Counted from the first letter of the stretch, positions 33,993 to 44,701 are shown. The stretch: DNA of 64,000 bases from UBA7672 sp044224605 (GCA_044224605.1 JBGAKC010000015.1:40864-104863), one strand, 5' to 3'. A program made the numbers and translations. Notes: a model not told the origin generated them from the sequence alone.

Positions 33993-35204
33993 TCATTCTT
34001 CCAGCGCTGTCGCCTCGAGCGTCTTGCCGTTCCGCTCCTGCTCGCGGGCGCCGGAGAGGATGTTGAGAAGGCCGTAATTACCTTCGTGGCAGGCGTATTC
34101 GTAGACGTGGCCGTCGATCTTCCGCCACGCGATCTGGCCCTTCCACACTTGCGTGTAGACCTCCGGGTCGTCGACCGAGAATTCGTAGACGATGTCGGTG
34201 GGGCTGACGCGCGTGAGGCGCTCGGTGAGCGTGCCGGTGTCGGAGATGAAGACCTGTCCGGCCTGCTGGCGATTGAAGTTGCGCGACTCGATGATGAGCG
34301 TGTCGCCCTCATACCAGCCGACACTGTCGCCGAGCCACGTCTCCATCGCGGCAGGTCGGAAGCGCGCCTGAGCTTCGACCTTGCTGGCGGCGATGGGGAT
34401 GATGCGGGCGTCGTGGATCATCTCGACATCGATCATCACATGATCGGGCGTCTGCACGACCTGGAAGTTGTTGTTGTAGAGGCCGTTGAGCATGACCGGT
34501 CCGCCGGCATTGCCCATGACGACGCAACGCTCGCCCGTGCCGCGGGATTCAGGGCCGAGATAGGCGCTGGCCGCGCCGCCGCCGTCAGACGAGCGCGGTG
34601 CCTCGACAAGATCGGTGAAGGGTTTTGCGTCGATGTTGGTTTTTGTGGTTGCCGGTTTGGCTGGGTTCTTCGCCTTCGATTTCGCAGCGGGCTTTGGAGG
34701 CGCGAGTACGGAGGCCGGATCAGGCTTGTATGTGCCATCGCGCATCGCGTTCGGGCGCCAGGTGGACAGTTTCTTCCGGCCAGCATCGGACATCGGAATG
34801 CGGCCGCTGGGCGGATCGGTGATCCAGCTCGAGCGCGGCTCGCCGTTGACGATGCCGATCTTCGAGCCGGGATCGACCCACACGGCGTTGTAGTTGCCGA
34901 CAGCGGGCAGGGCCTTGCCCTTCACGGGGGCGCCGGTGGATTGGTCAGTCGGAAGCTTCTCGATGGCGGTGCGGGCGTTGTTGAAGTCCTTCGCTTCGAT
35001 GGCGCTCGCCTGTTCGGGCGTGAGGACAAGTGAGTCGATGCCAGCGGGGCGGGTGAGCTTGGTGACCGAGGCGTTGGACCAGACGCCTTCAAGGTCAGGT
35101 GCGCCCCAGCTTGTCTTCGGCGGCGAGTAGCTGGCCTGCGCGAAGGCGGGGCTGGCGATGGATGCGAGCATGACAAAGCTCGCACCCGCAAGGGCTGCTC
35201 TCAT
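33993..35204 (-). CDS. Secreted protein of an unnamed EGDTL/YACHEGNY family, paralogue 1
   Basis: A 403-residue protein with a signal peptide (about 1-22, PAFAQ). Family hallmarks seen: an N-terminal PDLEGVWSN, a central GGPVMLNGLYNN, MIDVEMIHDARII, then GWYEGDTLIIESRNF, ERLTRVSPTDIVYEF and the C-terminal YEYACHEGNYGLLNILSGAR. It differs from its neighbour by a Lys/Ala/Pro-rich insert of about 60 residues. No enzyme motif is recognised. Similar proteins are common in secretory gene sets of acidobacteria and alphaproteobacteria. It lies 70 bp downstream of its paralogue and is probably cotranscribed. Confidence 0.75.
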   Translation of the reverse strand: MRAALAGASFVMLASIASPAFAQASYSPPKTSWGAPDLEGVWSNASVTKLTRPAGIDSLVLTPEQASAIEAKDFNNARTAIEKLPTDQSTGAPVKGKALPAVGNYNAVWVDPGSKIGIVNGEPRSSWITDPPSGRIPMSDAGRKKLSTWRPNAMRDGTYKPDPASVLAPPKPAAKSKAKNPAKPATTKTNIDAKPFTDLVEAPRSSDGGGAASAYLGPESRGTGERCVVMGNAGGPVMLNGLYNNNFQVVQTPDHVMIDVEMIHDARIIPIAASKVEAQARFRPAAMETWLGDSVGWYEGDTLIIESRNFNRQQAGQVFISDTGTLTERLTRVSPTDIVYEFSVDDPEVYTQVWKGQIAWRKIDGHVYEYACHEGNYGLLNILSGAREQERNGKTLEATALEE

Positions 35205-35274
35205 GGTCTCCTCCCGTGTGCGGTCTGCGCCGCTTGTGACGGGAGGATAGCGCGAGTGGGCTTCCCAGCCTAGA

Positions 35275-36318
35275 TCAGGGCGTGCCGGGCCCCGGACGGT
35301 CGAGACGGCCGATCGGCGGGGTCACGGCAGCCTTGCGGCCGGTGCGTTCCATCTCGCGAGCGCCGCCGAGGATGTGGGGCACGGAATAATTCCCCTCATG
35401 GCAGGCGTATTCGTAGATACGGTCCGGCGTGCGGCGGAAGACGAGCTCGCCCTTCCACGGCTGGGTGTAGGTCTTCGGGTCTTCCACCGTGAACTGGTAG
35501 AAGATCGTGTCCTTGTCCTGCAGCGTGAACCGCTCGGTGACTTTCGAGTCGGGCGAGATGTAGACGAACAGGCCGAAGTCGACGCGGATAGCTTCAAGCG
35601 GCTTGAAGCCGACGGTCTCGACGACGAGCGTGTCGCCCTCCCACTTGCCGACAGACGTGCCGAGATACTGGCGGACGTTGTCGGGGTTGTGCTCGCCATT
35701 CATGCGGATGATGCGCGTGTCGTGGATCATCTCCACGTTGATCGCGATGTTGTCCGGCGTCTGGATGATCTGCTGGTGGTTGTTGTAGAGCGCGTTCAGC
35801 ATCGGCGGGCCTCCGGTCGAAGCGAAGCCGATGAGGCAGCGTTCGATCGGGATGCGCTCTTCCGGATTGTCGTATTTGTTGTAGGTCGAGACCGGCTTCA
35901 TCATCGCGGCGCGGCCGGCGGGCGTGTAGGGCACTTTCCCGTTCGGCGGGTCGGTGATCCAGGATGAGCGATAGGTGCCGTTGACCTTGCCGACCTGCTT
36001 GCCGGGGTCGATCCAGAAGTAGTTATAGCCGGCCGGGTCTTCGCCCTTGGCTGGCGCGCCCTTGGCGGCGTCGGTCGGGGCCTGGTCGGCGGCGGCGACG
36101 CTGGCGGCGTCTTTCTCCCACTGCTTTGCATCAGCTTCCGAGATCACGAGGTCCTTGAACTCGGGAACCCGCTCCAGCCGGGTGATGGAGGAATTGGTCC
36201 AGACGCCCTGGAAATCGGGTTTTCCATCAGGCGTGCGGGGGATGTCGGGCCCGGCCTGGGCGAGGGCGGCCGGGGCGGCGAGGAGTGCTACGGCACAGGA
36301 AACCAGCAGGTGCTTCAT
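35275..36318 (-). CDS. Secreted protein of an unnamed EGDTL/YACHEGNY family, paralogue 2
   Basis: A 347-residue protein with a signal peptide (MKHLLVSCAVALLAAPAALA). It aligns with the neighbour at 33993 across its length: PDFQGVWTN, GGPPMLNALYNN, INVEMIHDTRII, GKWEGDTLVVET, ERFTLQDKDTIFYQF, YEYACHEGNYSVPHILGGAR. The start at 36318 is preferred over an in-frame ATG at 36330 because GGAG lies 6 bases before it. It diverges from the copper/haem fusion gene at 36507, with which a shared role is possible. Confidence 0.75.
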   Translation of the reverse strand: MKHLLVSCAVALLAAPAALAQAGPDIPRTPDGKPDFQGVWTNSSITRLERVPEFKDLVISEADAKQWEKDAASVAAADQAPTDAAKGAPAKGEDPAGYNYFWIDPGKQVGKVNGTYRSSWITDPPNGKVPYTPAGRAAMMKPVSTYNKYDNPEERIPIERCLIGFASTGGPPMLNALYNNHQQIIQTPDNIAINVEMIHDTRIIRMNGEHNPDNVRQYLGTSVGKWEGDTLVVETVGFKPLEAIRVDFGLFVYISPDSKVTERFTLQDKDTIFYQFTVEDPKTYTQPWKGELVFRRTPDRIYEYACHEGNYSVPHILGGAREMERTGRKAAVTPPIGRLDRPGPGTP

Positions 36319-36349
36319 GGTCGACTCCATGGGGGAAGGACCGGGCGAT

Positions 36350-36368
36350 TGGCGCCATCAAGGCGCCA
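36350..36368. repeat. 7-bp inverted repeat in the divergent spacer
   Basis: TGGCGCC (36350-36356) and GGCGCCA (36362-36368) with a 5-nt loop. It lies 32 bp upstream of the start of the secreted paralogue and could be a regulator site for the divergent pair. Confidence 0.3.
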
Positions 36369-36506
36369 CCTGACGTACGCGGCAAGCATGTCGTGGGGGA
36401 AGCTCGCGAGGTCGTGCATGTAACCGCCGCTACACGCGCGTTGGCAGTGTCTGGCCGGGCTGGCATCATGCTACCGGAGAGTAGGCAATCACGAACGGGA
36501 CGAACG

Positions 36507-38465
36507 ATGCGGAACCGGATTCTGGCGGGTGTGGCTGGGCTTGCGCTGGCGGCGGTGATCGCCGGATCGGCGGGGGCCTTCCGGATCAACGAAACGATGC
36601 CGGTCGCGACCCGGGCGGACGATTTCCGGCTGGTCGACCATACCGGCCTCGCCCAGAGCCTGCGGCGGCTGGTCGACGTGAAGGCCATTGTGATCCTGAG
36701 CCAGGTCAATGGCGATGAAGGCTCGCGCAAGGCGGCGAAAGCACTCGAGGCGCTGAGCGCAAGCCACAAGGACGTTGCCTTCATGATGCTGAACTCCAGC
36801 ATCAGCGACGGCCGCAAGGAGATCGCCGCCGAGGCGAAGGCGCAGGGCTACACGATCCCGGTTCTCGATGACGACGTGCAGCTGGCGGGCGAGCAGCTGG
36901 GCGTGACCTATGCCGGCGAAGCCTTCGTGCTGCAGCCGAGGACACTGAACGTGCTTTATCACGGCACTGTCGATGGCGCAGGCAAGGCGCTGGCCGACAT
37001 CGCGGCTGGCAAGGCCATCGCCGTGACGGAGATCAAGGGCAAAGGCGCGGCAATCGCCTTCCCGGAACGCGACCGCAAGGCGGAGTTCGGCAAGATTTCC
37101 TACGCCAAGGATGTCGCGCCGATCCTTGCGGACAAGTGCGTCGCATGCCACCAGGAAGGCGGCATCGGGCCGTTCGCGATGAAGGATTATGCGACGGTCA
37201 AGGGCTTCGCCCCGATGATCCGCGAAGCCATCCGCACCGACACGATGCCACCCTGGCATCCTGATCCGACGATCGGCAAGTTCAAGCACGATGCCTCGCT
37301 GTCGAACGACCAGATCAAGACGATCGTGCACTGGGTCGAGGCGGGGGCGCCGCGTGGCGCCGGTGAAGATCCGCTGGCGGCCTCGGCGGGCGTTGCGCCG
37401 GAATGGCCGCTGGGCAAGCCGGACCTCGTTATCAACGCGCCGGCCTACACCATCCCGGCCTCGGGCGTGGTGCAGTATCAGTATCCGACGGCGGCGAACC
37501 CGATGACGGAAGGCCGCTGGGTGAAGGCCGCCAGCATCATGCCGGGCGACCGGCGCGGCGTGCATCACATTCTCGCGGGCTACATTCCCGGCGAGCCGAA
37601 GAAGGGCCCGGCGTCCGCAGGGCAGTGGGAAGCGAACTATGGCGAGTATGCCGTGGGCGGGGAGTCGTTCCAGGTGCCGGCAGGCCTTGGCATCTACCTG
37701 CCGCCGGGCGGCTATATGGGCTTCCAGATGCACTACACGCCGTATGGCAAGGAAGCGACCGACAACTCGAAGATCGGCTTCTACTTCTATCCCAAGGGCG
37801 AGACGCCCGAGAAAATCATGCGTCACACTGTGATCGCGGACAATTTCATCGAGCTGCCGCCGGAAACCGACCAGCACAGGGAAATCGCCTACCTGACCTT
37901 CCCTAAGGAGGCGCTGCTCTATTCGGTGTTCCTGCACACGCACTATCGCGGCGAGGCGGGCAGCCTCGACATGGTTCTGCCGGACGGCACGCGCCAGGCG
38001 CTGATCAACCTGCCGCGCTACGACTTCAACTGGCAGCGCACCTATGATTTCGCCGAACCGATCAAGGTTCCGGCGGGGGCCAAGCTGGTCTCGACCTATC
38101 TCTATGACAACTCGGTGCGCAACGCGGCGAACCCTGACCCCAAGAAGACCGTCGTCTGGGGCGACCAGTCGTGGGAGGAGATGCACTACACCTCGATCTA
38201 CTATCAGTGGACCGACGAGCGGGTGGGCGCCGAGGCCGATGCGACGAAGGACATGCGTAACGGCCGCCTGATGGGCATGCTTGACGACAACCTCAACAGC
38301 AAGATCGAGCGCGCTGAAGTGAGAGGCCGGATTACCGGCGTTCTCATGCCGCGCTTCGACAAGCTGGACGTCAACAAGGACAACGCCATTGACGGTCCCG
38401 AGCTGGCGGCGGCGACGGACCTGATGAAGATGTTCGGCTCGCGCCAGGAACGCGAGACGCCGTAA
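36507..38465 (+). CDS. Fusion: degenerate redoxin, cytochrome c, PHM-like copper monooxygenase, EF-hand
   Basis: A 652-residue exported protein (signal peptide to about residue 24). Domains in order: thioredoxin/peroxiredoxin-like fold without any cysteine (about 30-175), one c-type haem domain (C211-x2-C214-H215, with VHWVEAGAP), a domain like the copper type II monooxygenases PHM/DBH (about 330-580), and an EF-hand loop starting at D621 (DVNKDNAIDGPE). The PHM-type ligands appear in the right order: H353-H354 (first copper), H409, H477-x-H479 and M559. It could hydroxylate a periplasmic substrate with electrons from the haem. The ATG at 36507 opens the signal; a start at 36285 overlaps the divergent gene. 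Confidence 0.85.
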   Translation: MRNRILAGVAGLALAAVIAGSAGAFRINETMPVATRADDFRLVDHTGLAQSLRRLVDVKAIVILSQVNGDEGSRKAAKALEALSASHKDVAFMMLNSSISDGRKEIAAEAKAQGYTIPVLDDDVQLAGEQLGVTYAGEAFVLQPRTLNVLYHGTVDGAGKALADIAAGKAIAVTEIKGKGAAIAFPERDRKAEFGKISYAKDVAPILADKCVACHQEGGIGPFAMKDYATVKGFAPMIREAIRTDTMPPWHPDPTIGKFKHDASLSNDQIKTIVHWVEAGAPRGAGEDPLAASAGVAPEWPLGKPDLVINAPAYTIPASGVVQYQYPTAANPMTEGRWVKAASIMPGDRRGVHHILAGYIPGEPKKGPASAGQWEANYGEYAVGGESFQVPAGLGIYLPPGGYMGFQMHYTPYGKEATDNSKIGFYFYPKGETPEKIMRHTVIADNFIELPPETDQHREIAYLTFPKEALLYSVFLHTHYRGEAGSLDMVLPDGTRQALINLPRYDFNWQRTYDFAEPIKVPAGAKLVSTYLYDNSVRNAANPDPKKTVVWGDQSWEEMHYTSIYYQWTDERVGAEADATKDMRNGRLMGMLDDNLNSKIERAEVRGRITGVLMPRFDKLDVNKDNAIDGPELAAATDLMKMFGSRQERETP

Positions 38466-38653
38466 CGATCACCGGGAACGCGCGAGCCTGAACAGGCGTT
38501 CACGCTTGAGCAGACACAAGGCTGCGAGACTTGTAACTGGCTGTCGCAGGCATGGGCGGGCGGCGCCTTTTGTTACGTCGTTTGACATCGATCAGGGAAA
38601 GGTCGGGCCCACATCTGCGTTGAATAAGCGACGCAACGCAACGAGGCCTGCCC

Positions 38654-39987
38654 ATGCCCGCCGATGCAACGATGAGCAACCCGATCAACGAGCAAGTTGA
38701 GGCGATCGAAGCCGATGCGCCTGAGGGCCGTCTGGTCAGGGTGATTGACGCCCTGAGACGCCGGCCCTGGGCCGTGAGCGGCGTCATCCTCCTGCTCGTC
38801 GTTCTGGCTGTCGTCTTCAACCCGTTCAACGCCAGTAAGGCCGAGATCGTGACGGCCGTGGCTGGCCGCGACGATATCGAGCAGACCGTGCTCGCGACAG
38901 GCGTTCTTGAGCCTGCGAAACTGGTGAGCGTCGGCGCGCAGGCGTCGGGCCAGGTGAAGAAGCTCTATGTCGAGCTGGGCGACACGGTGAAGGCCGGTGA
39001 TCCCATCGCCGACATCGACTCGCGCAACCAGGCTAACACGGTGTCCAACGCGCAGACGGCGCTGTCGAACGCCACCGCGCAGCGTTCGGCCGCGCAGGCG
39101 AGCTTGACGCTGGCCGAACTCAATTTCGAACGAATGCAGCGGCTCTTCGATGCGGGTGCAGCGGCGAAGGCCGATTATGATTCAGCGCAGACGCAGCTGG
39201 CCAACGCGAAAGCCAGCCTTGCGGCGGCAAACGCGCAGATCAAGCAGGCGAACCTGACGCTGAACACCGCGCAGACGAACCTCGGCTATACCAAGATCGT
39301 CGCCCCGATGGACGGGACGATCGTGGCGGTCGTCACGGAAGAAGGCCAGACAGTCAACGCCAACCAGTCAGCCCCGACAATCGTGATGCTTGCGAAACTC
39401 GACAAGATGACGGTGAGCGCCGAGATCTCGGAGGCCGACGTCGAGAAGGTCAATGAGGGTCAGGACGTCTACTTCACGACGCTGGGTGACGCCAGCACCA
39501 GGCACTACGCCAAGCTTCGGACAATCGCGCCGGCGCCCGAATCGATCGAGTCGCAGGGCGGCGCCTCGTCGTCTTCCTCCGGCGGCGCCAGCGCGGTCTA
39601 CTACAATGGTCTGTTCGACGTCGACAATGCGGACGGCAAGCTGAAGACCGGCATGACGGCGCAGGTCAACATCGTGCTGGCTTGGGCGAAGGACGCGATC
39701 ACCGTTCCCTCCGCTGCGCTCGAGCGGCGTGGCCGGGAGGGTTATTTCGTCAAGGTCGTGCAGTCGAACGGCAAGATCGAGCAGCGCCAGGTCAAGGTTG
39801 GCATCAACACCAGCGTGAGTGCGCAGATACTTGAAGGCCTGAAGGAAGGCGAGACGGTCGTCGTGGCCGAGGTTACGGCCGAACAGCAGGCCGCGCGCTC
39901 GCAGGGCGCCAATCAGCGCAGCAGCAATCCGCTGATGCCGGGCGGCGGCCGTCGCCCCGGCGGCTTCGGCGGCGGAGGTGGCCGCCC

Positions 39988-39991
<4 letters not shown>
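38654..39991 (+). CDS. macA: Macrolide-type efflux membrane-fusion protein
   Basis: A 445-residue periplasmic adaptor of the MacA type. One membrane span near residues 37-57, a biotinyl-lipoyl half (VSVGAQASGQVKKLYVELGD), a long coiled-coil hairpin (about 125-210, Gln/Ala-rich), then the second lipoyl half (TKIVAPMDGTIVAVVTEEGQ), a beta-barrel and a Gly/Arg-rich tail. It bridges the inner-membrane ABC protein to an outer-membrane TolC-type channel. Overlaps the start of macB by 4 bp, so the two are cotranslated. Confidence 0.92.
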
Positions 39992-41982
<1,991 letters not shown>

Positions 41983-42006
41983 GGTGAATCCGCACACAGG
42001 AGAATC

Positions 42007-42177
42007 GTGAGCAAAATTTTAGTCTGCTTACGTGCGACAAAGCGTGCGCGGAAACGCGGCAGTATCGCAGCTTGCGGCGTCGATGCAGAATCGCAATTGA
42101 ATCAAATTCGTCCGGCAACGGATGAACCCCGTGTAATCAGAATGAGGCGAAATCCGTCACGCCATCGGCGCGAGTGA
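42007..42177 (+). CDS. Candidate small basic protein, 56 residues
   Basis: A GTG start sits 5 nt behind an AGGAGA ribosome-binding site, 25 bp after macB. It opens a 56-codon frame beginning MSKILVCLRATKRARKRG and ending in an Arg-rich stretch (RMRRNPSRHRRE). The N-terminus is AT-rich and looks protein-like; the C-terminus looks less so. No family is recognised, and it may be a chance frame in the 292-bp gap between macB and the next lipoprotein gene. The rest of the gap shows no further feature. Confidence 0.3.
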   Translation: MSKILVCLRATKRARKRGSIAACGVDAESQLNQIRPATDEPRVIRMRRNPSRHRRE

Positions 42178-42275
42178 AGACGCGCAACGTGCTGATCGCG
42201 TGAAGGTTTGCGGTCATTTCACTTGCCGCTTTTTCCGACTGATCCATGTTCGCCCGAGGTGATGGAGGTTACTCA

Positions 42276-42848
42276 ATGAATTTGAAAATACTCGCGGCTG
42301 TGGCCGTCATGGGTCTCGCTGCGGCTGCATGCCAACAGATTCCCGAAGATATGACCGTTGTCGAATACTGCGCCAACGCCGACAATGTGAACAAGGACGT
42401 CTGCAAGGTGAACGTCGAGGTCGACGGCCAGAAGCGCGCCCTTGCTGAAACCAACATGAGCCTCAGCCAGGCCCGCCAGATCGCCGACAGCGCGCTGTCG
42501 AAAGCGAACGCGGCGCAGGCTTCGGCTGATGCGGCGAAAGCGGCTGCCGATGCGGCGATGACGCAGGCTGCGTTCAACTGCGAAACCAAGACGGTTCAGA
42601 AGTCGAAAGTCGGTTCGTGCGGCACGGGCTACAAGGTCCAGTCGTGCGTGCAGACGCGCTTTACCTACAAGGCCGGCGCTCCGTCGATCCTTCGCGAGAT
42701 CAATGACGACGGCTGCCGCTTCAACGACAAGGTTCTCGAGATGCAGATCCGTTGCTGCACCACGGGTCCGAAGCCGGAACCGACCGAAGCTGCCGCTCCG
42801 GTTGTGGAACAGCCGACTGCGCCGAAGACCCCGGCCCAGTCCTCGTAA
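42276..42848 (+). CDS. Cys-rich lipoprotein with coiled coil
   Basis: A 190-residue protein with a lipoprotein signal (LAAAAC, lipid Cys19), a predicted coiled coil at about 65-105 (ETNMSLSQARQIADSALSKA, similar to the Lpp heptads), then a Cys-rich domain with six cysteines (about 108-165) and an acidic Pro/Ala tail. A GGAGGT site precedes the ATG. The coil suggests trimerisation at the outer membrane; the cysteines suggest disulphide bonds. Function is unknown. It has a terminator of its own. Confidence 0.75.
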   Translation: MNLKILAAVAVMGLAAAACQQIPEDMTVVEYCANADNVNKDVCKVNVEVDGQKRALAETNMSLSQARQIADSALSKANAAQASADAAKAAADAAMTQAAFNCETKTVQKSKVGSCGTGYKVQSCVQTRFTYKAGAPSILREINDDGCRFNDKVLEMQIRCCTTGPKPEPTEAAAPVVEQPTAPKTPAQSS

Positions 42849-42857
42849 GCTTACGAG
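42842..42857. repeat. 16-bp palindrome over the stop codon
   Basis: CTCGTAAG/CTTACGAG is a perfect 8+8 palindrome that includes the TAA stop of the Cys-rich lipoprotein gene. It lies 17 bp upstream of the terminator stem and may be a second, weaker hairpin. Confidence 0.45.
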
Positions 42858-42874
42858 TTGAACTACTCAGCGAG

Positions 42875-42904
42875 ACGCCGCCTCCCCGACGGAGGCGGCG
42901 TTTT
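42875..42904 (+). terminator. Rho-independent terminator after the Cys-rich lipoprotein
   Basis: An 11-bp perfect stem (42875-42885 with 42891-42901) around CCGAC, with a T-run at 42901-42904. It also lies at the 3' end of the converging DUF4386-like gene. Confidence 0.8.
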
Positions 42905-42916
42905 GCAATTTAGGAG

Positions 42917-43624
42917 TTACACGGCCTGCGCGGCGGCAACGCGGATGGCGCGGCCTTCGATCAGCAGCATGAAGCCGAGGATGAGGCTCCAGAGCGCCCA
43001 GAGCGAATAGGCGATCGCGTTGATGGTTGCGGCCGCAGGCGCGCCGAAGGGCTCCAGCATGCCGGCCATCACGCCGAGGCTGAGCGCGAAGCCGGACAGC
43101 GAGAGGATGCGACGGTCTGCGAAGAGCAGGGACGAGATGAGCAGCGTCCAGACGCCCGTGAACAGGTAGCCGAGATGCTCGCCGACGCCGAGGCCGAGAT
43201 AGAGGTTCGTGGCCTCGAAGATCGAGACGGCCATGGCCTTGTCAGCGTCGGTTGCGCCAGGCGCGACATAGGCTGCTGCGAGGCTGGGCGCGAGGATCAC
43301 CCAGCGGATGAGGCCCAGCGCCTGGACGAGGCCGGCAAGGGTTCCGAAGCCAACGGCGAGCGAGGCCAGCAGGTTGTCGCGCTTCCAGAAGTGGAGGCCT
43401 GCTGCGATTGTCGCGGGGATCATGCCGAGCGCCGCGGACATCATCGCGTACCAGTAAAGGTGGAGATCGACGCCTCCTGCCGCGAAGCGCGTCAGAACCT
43501 CTCCGCCCGGATGGCGCAGGATGTCGGGGTAGTCGAACGTCATCTGCAGGCCGGTGAAGCCGGCGGTGAAGACAAGCGGAACGGCGACAAGCAACAGGCC
43601 GGCAGTCTTCTTTGCGGAGGTCAT
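42917..43624 (-). CDS. DUF4386-like membrane protein
   Basis: A 235-residue inner-membrane protein with about seven hydrophobic spans. It resembles DUF4386 proteins (the AATIAAGLHFWKRDNLLASL region and the EATNLYLGLGVGEHLGYLFT segment). Its start overlaps the TetR stop by 4 bp, so it is the second gene of that operon. Function unknown; a role in the response controlled by the TetR protein is likely from position. Confidence 0.7.
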   Translation of the reverse strand: MTSAKKTAGLLLVAVPLVFTAGFTGLQMTFDYPDILRHPGGEVLTRFAAGGVDLHLYWYAMMSAALGMIPATIAAGLHFWKRDNLLASLAVGFGTLAGLVQALGLIRWVILAPSLAAAYVAPGATDADKAMAVSIFEATNLYLGLGVGEHLGYLFTGVWTLLISSLLFADRRILSLSGFALSLGVMAGMLEPFGAPAAATINAIAYSLWALWSLILGFMLLIEGRAIRVAAAQAV

Positions 43625-44211
43625 TTCGACTTTTCCTTGATGTGGGGAGCGAGAATACGGCGGAACATGCGGACGCCCTGGTCCGAGACGGCGGGGGTGA
43701 TCTCCTCGCCGCCAGCTTCTCGGAAGACGAGCCAGAAATCGCCGACAAGCCAGAGCAGCTGGGTGACCTCATCGAGCGCACGCTTGTCGGTCGGGACCAT
43801 CAGGCCGGCGTCGATGAAATGGCGGAGCAGGGCGACAGTGTTGGCCATGCCGGCGTCGCGGTTGGCGCGGTATTCCTTCGCCAGCTCAGGATCGGCGGCG
43901 AGCAGCATGGCGAGGTCGCGGAAGAAGAAGCGATGACGCCACTGGATCTCGAAATTGCCGGCGGCCATGGCGTCCATCGTCTTGAAGCTGGGGGATTTGC
44001 CGGCGGGGAGGGCGTAGTTCCTCGCCCAGGCGGCCATGATGCGTGCGAAGAGGCCGCGCACGATCTCGGCCTTGTTCCGGTAGTGATAGTAGAGATTGCC
44101 GGGACTCATTCCCAGCGCCTCTGCGATATGGTTGGTGGTGATATTGGCCGTGCCGCGCTCGTTGAAGAGCTCCAGCGCCTTCTCGAGGATGCGGGTCTTG
44201 GTGTCGGTCAT
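43621..44211 (-). CDS. TetR/AcrR family transcriptional regulator
   Basis: A 196-residue regulator with an N-terminal helix-turn-helix (ILEKALELFNERGTANITTN, then LGMSPGNLYYHYRNKAEIV, about residues 8-50) and a C-terminal helical domain of the TetR_C type found in some lipid or antibiotic regulators (RHRFFFRDLAML). It overlaps the membrane protein gene downstream. Upstream lie two 16-bp palindromic boxes in the divergent promoter shared with the monooxygenase gene at 44307, which makes auto-repression and control of that gene very likely. Confidence 0.9.
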   Translation of the reverse strand: MTDTKTRILEKALELFNERGTANITTNHIAEALGMSPGNLYYHYRNKAEIVRGLFARIMAAWARNYALPAGKSPSFKTMDAMAAGNFEIQWRHRFFFRDLAMLLAADPELAKEYRANRDAGMANTVALLRHFIDAGLMVPTDKRALDEVTQLLWLVGDFWLVFREAGGEEITPAVSDQGVRMFRRILAPHIKEKSK

Positions 44212-44220
44212 CGATCGAAC

Positions 44221-44262
44221 CTAGAGTATTTACTCTATCCTGATTTAGAGTATTAACTCTAG
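44221..44262. promoter_or_regulatory. Divergent promoters with two TetR operator boxes
   Basis: Box 1 is TAGAGTATTTACTCTA (44222-44237) and box 2 TAGAGTATTAACTCTA (44246-44261), 24 bp apart start to start. On the plus strand TTTACT (44229-44234), a 16-bp spacer and TATTAA (44251-44256) form the promoter of the monooxygenase gene, so box 1 covers -35 and box 2 covers -10. A minus-strand promoter with -10 TAAATA lies inside box 1. Both transcripts would be blocked by one protein. Confidence 0.7.
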
Positions 44263-44306
44263 GCCGTCAAGTACGATGTCTGCGGGACGAAAACGGGAGG
44301 CATTTC

Positions 44307-44618
44307 TTGATCCTGATCACGGGGACGGTGGCGGTGGCGCCGCAGAATCGGGAGGCGTTCCTGGAAGTTGCGATCCGGCACGTGAACCATTCCCGCGCCG
44401 AGGCGGGGTGCATCGCCTACACCTGCAATGAAGACGTGATGGTTCCCAACAGCTTCACCTTCGTGGAGCGCTGGCGTGACCAGGCGGCTGTGCAGTTCCA
44501 CTTCGCACAGGACTACAGCCGGGCCTTCGTAGGCGAGATCCGCCGGCTGGCGATCAATTCACCGGTCGTGGAAATGCACGACGTGGCGGGCACGCGCGAG
44601 CACCGGCCGGGCGGCTGA
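44307..44618 (+). CDS. Antibiotic-biosynthesis-monooxygenase (ABM) fold protein
   Basis: A 103-residue dimeric alpha/beta protein of the ABM/YgiN family (quinol monooxygenase or haem-degrading relatives). It starts with TTG behind GGGAGG. Motifs: AFLEVAIRHVNHSRAEAGCI and FTFVERWRDQAAVQFHF, typical for the fold. The catalytic role cannot be told from sequence, as the family is functionally mixed. Its expression is probably controlled by the divergent TetR protein through the two operator boxes. Confidence 0.85.
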   Translation: MILITGTVAVAPQNREAFLEVAIRHVNHSRAEAGCIAYTCNEDVMVPNSFTFVERWRDQAAVQFHFAQDYSRAFVGEIRRLAINSPVVEMHDVAGTREHRPGG

Positions 44619-44701
44619 CAGCCCTTAATCATGGTGAACGTTGCTGGATGGCGAGCGGGGCTTGGCGCGCGCCGTGCAACCGTTAAGGGAATTGGCGTCA
44701 C

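Noticed and set aside
36489..38186. 565-codon frame antisense to the copper/haem fusion
   Set aside because: Composition is shadow-like, and the sense frame has haem, copper and EF-hand motifs.
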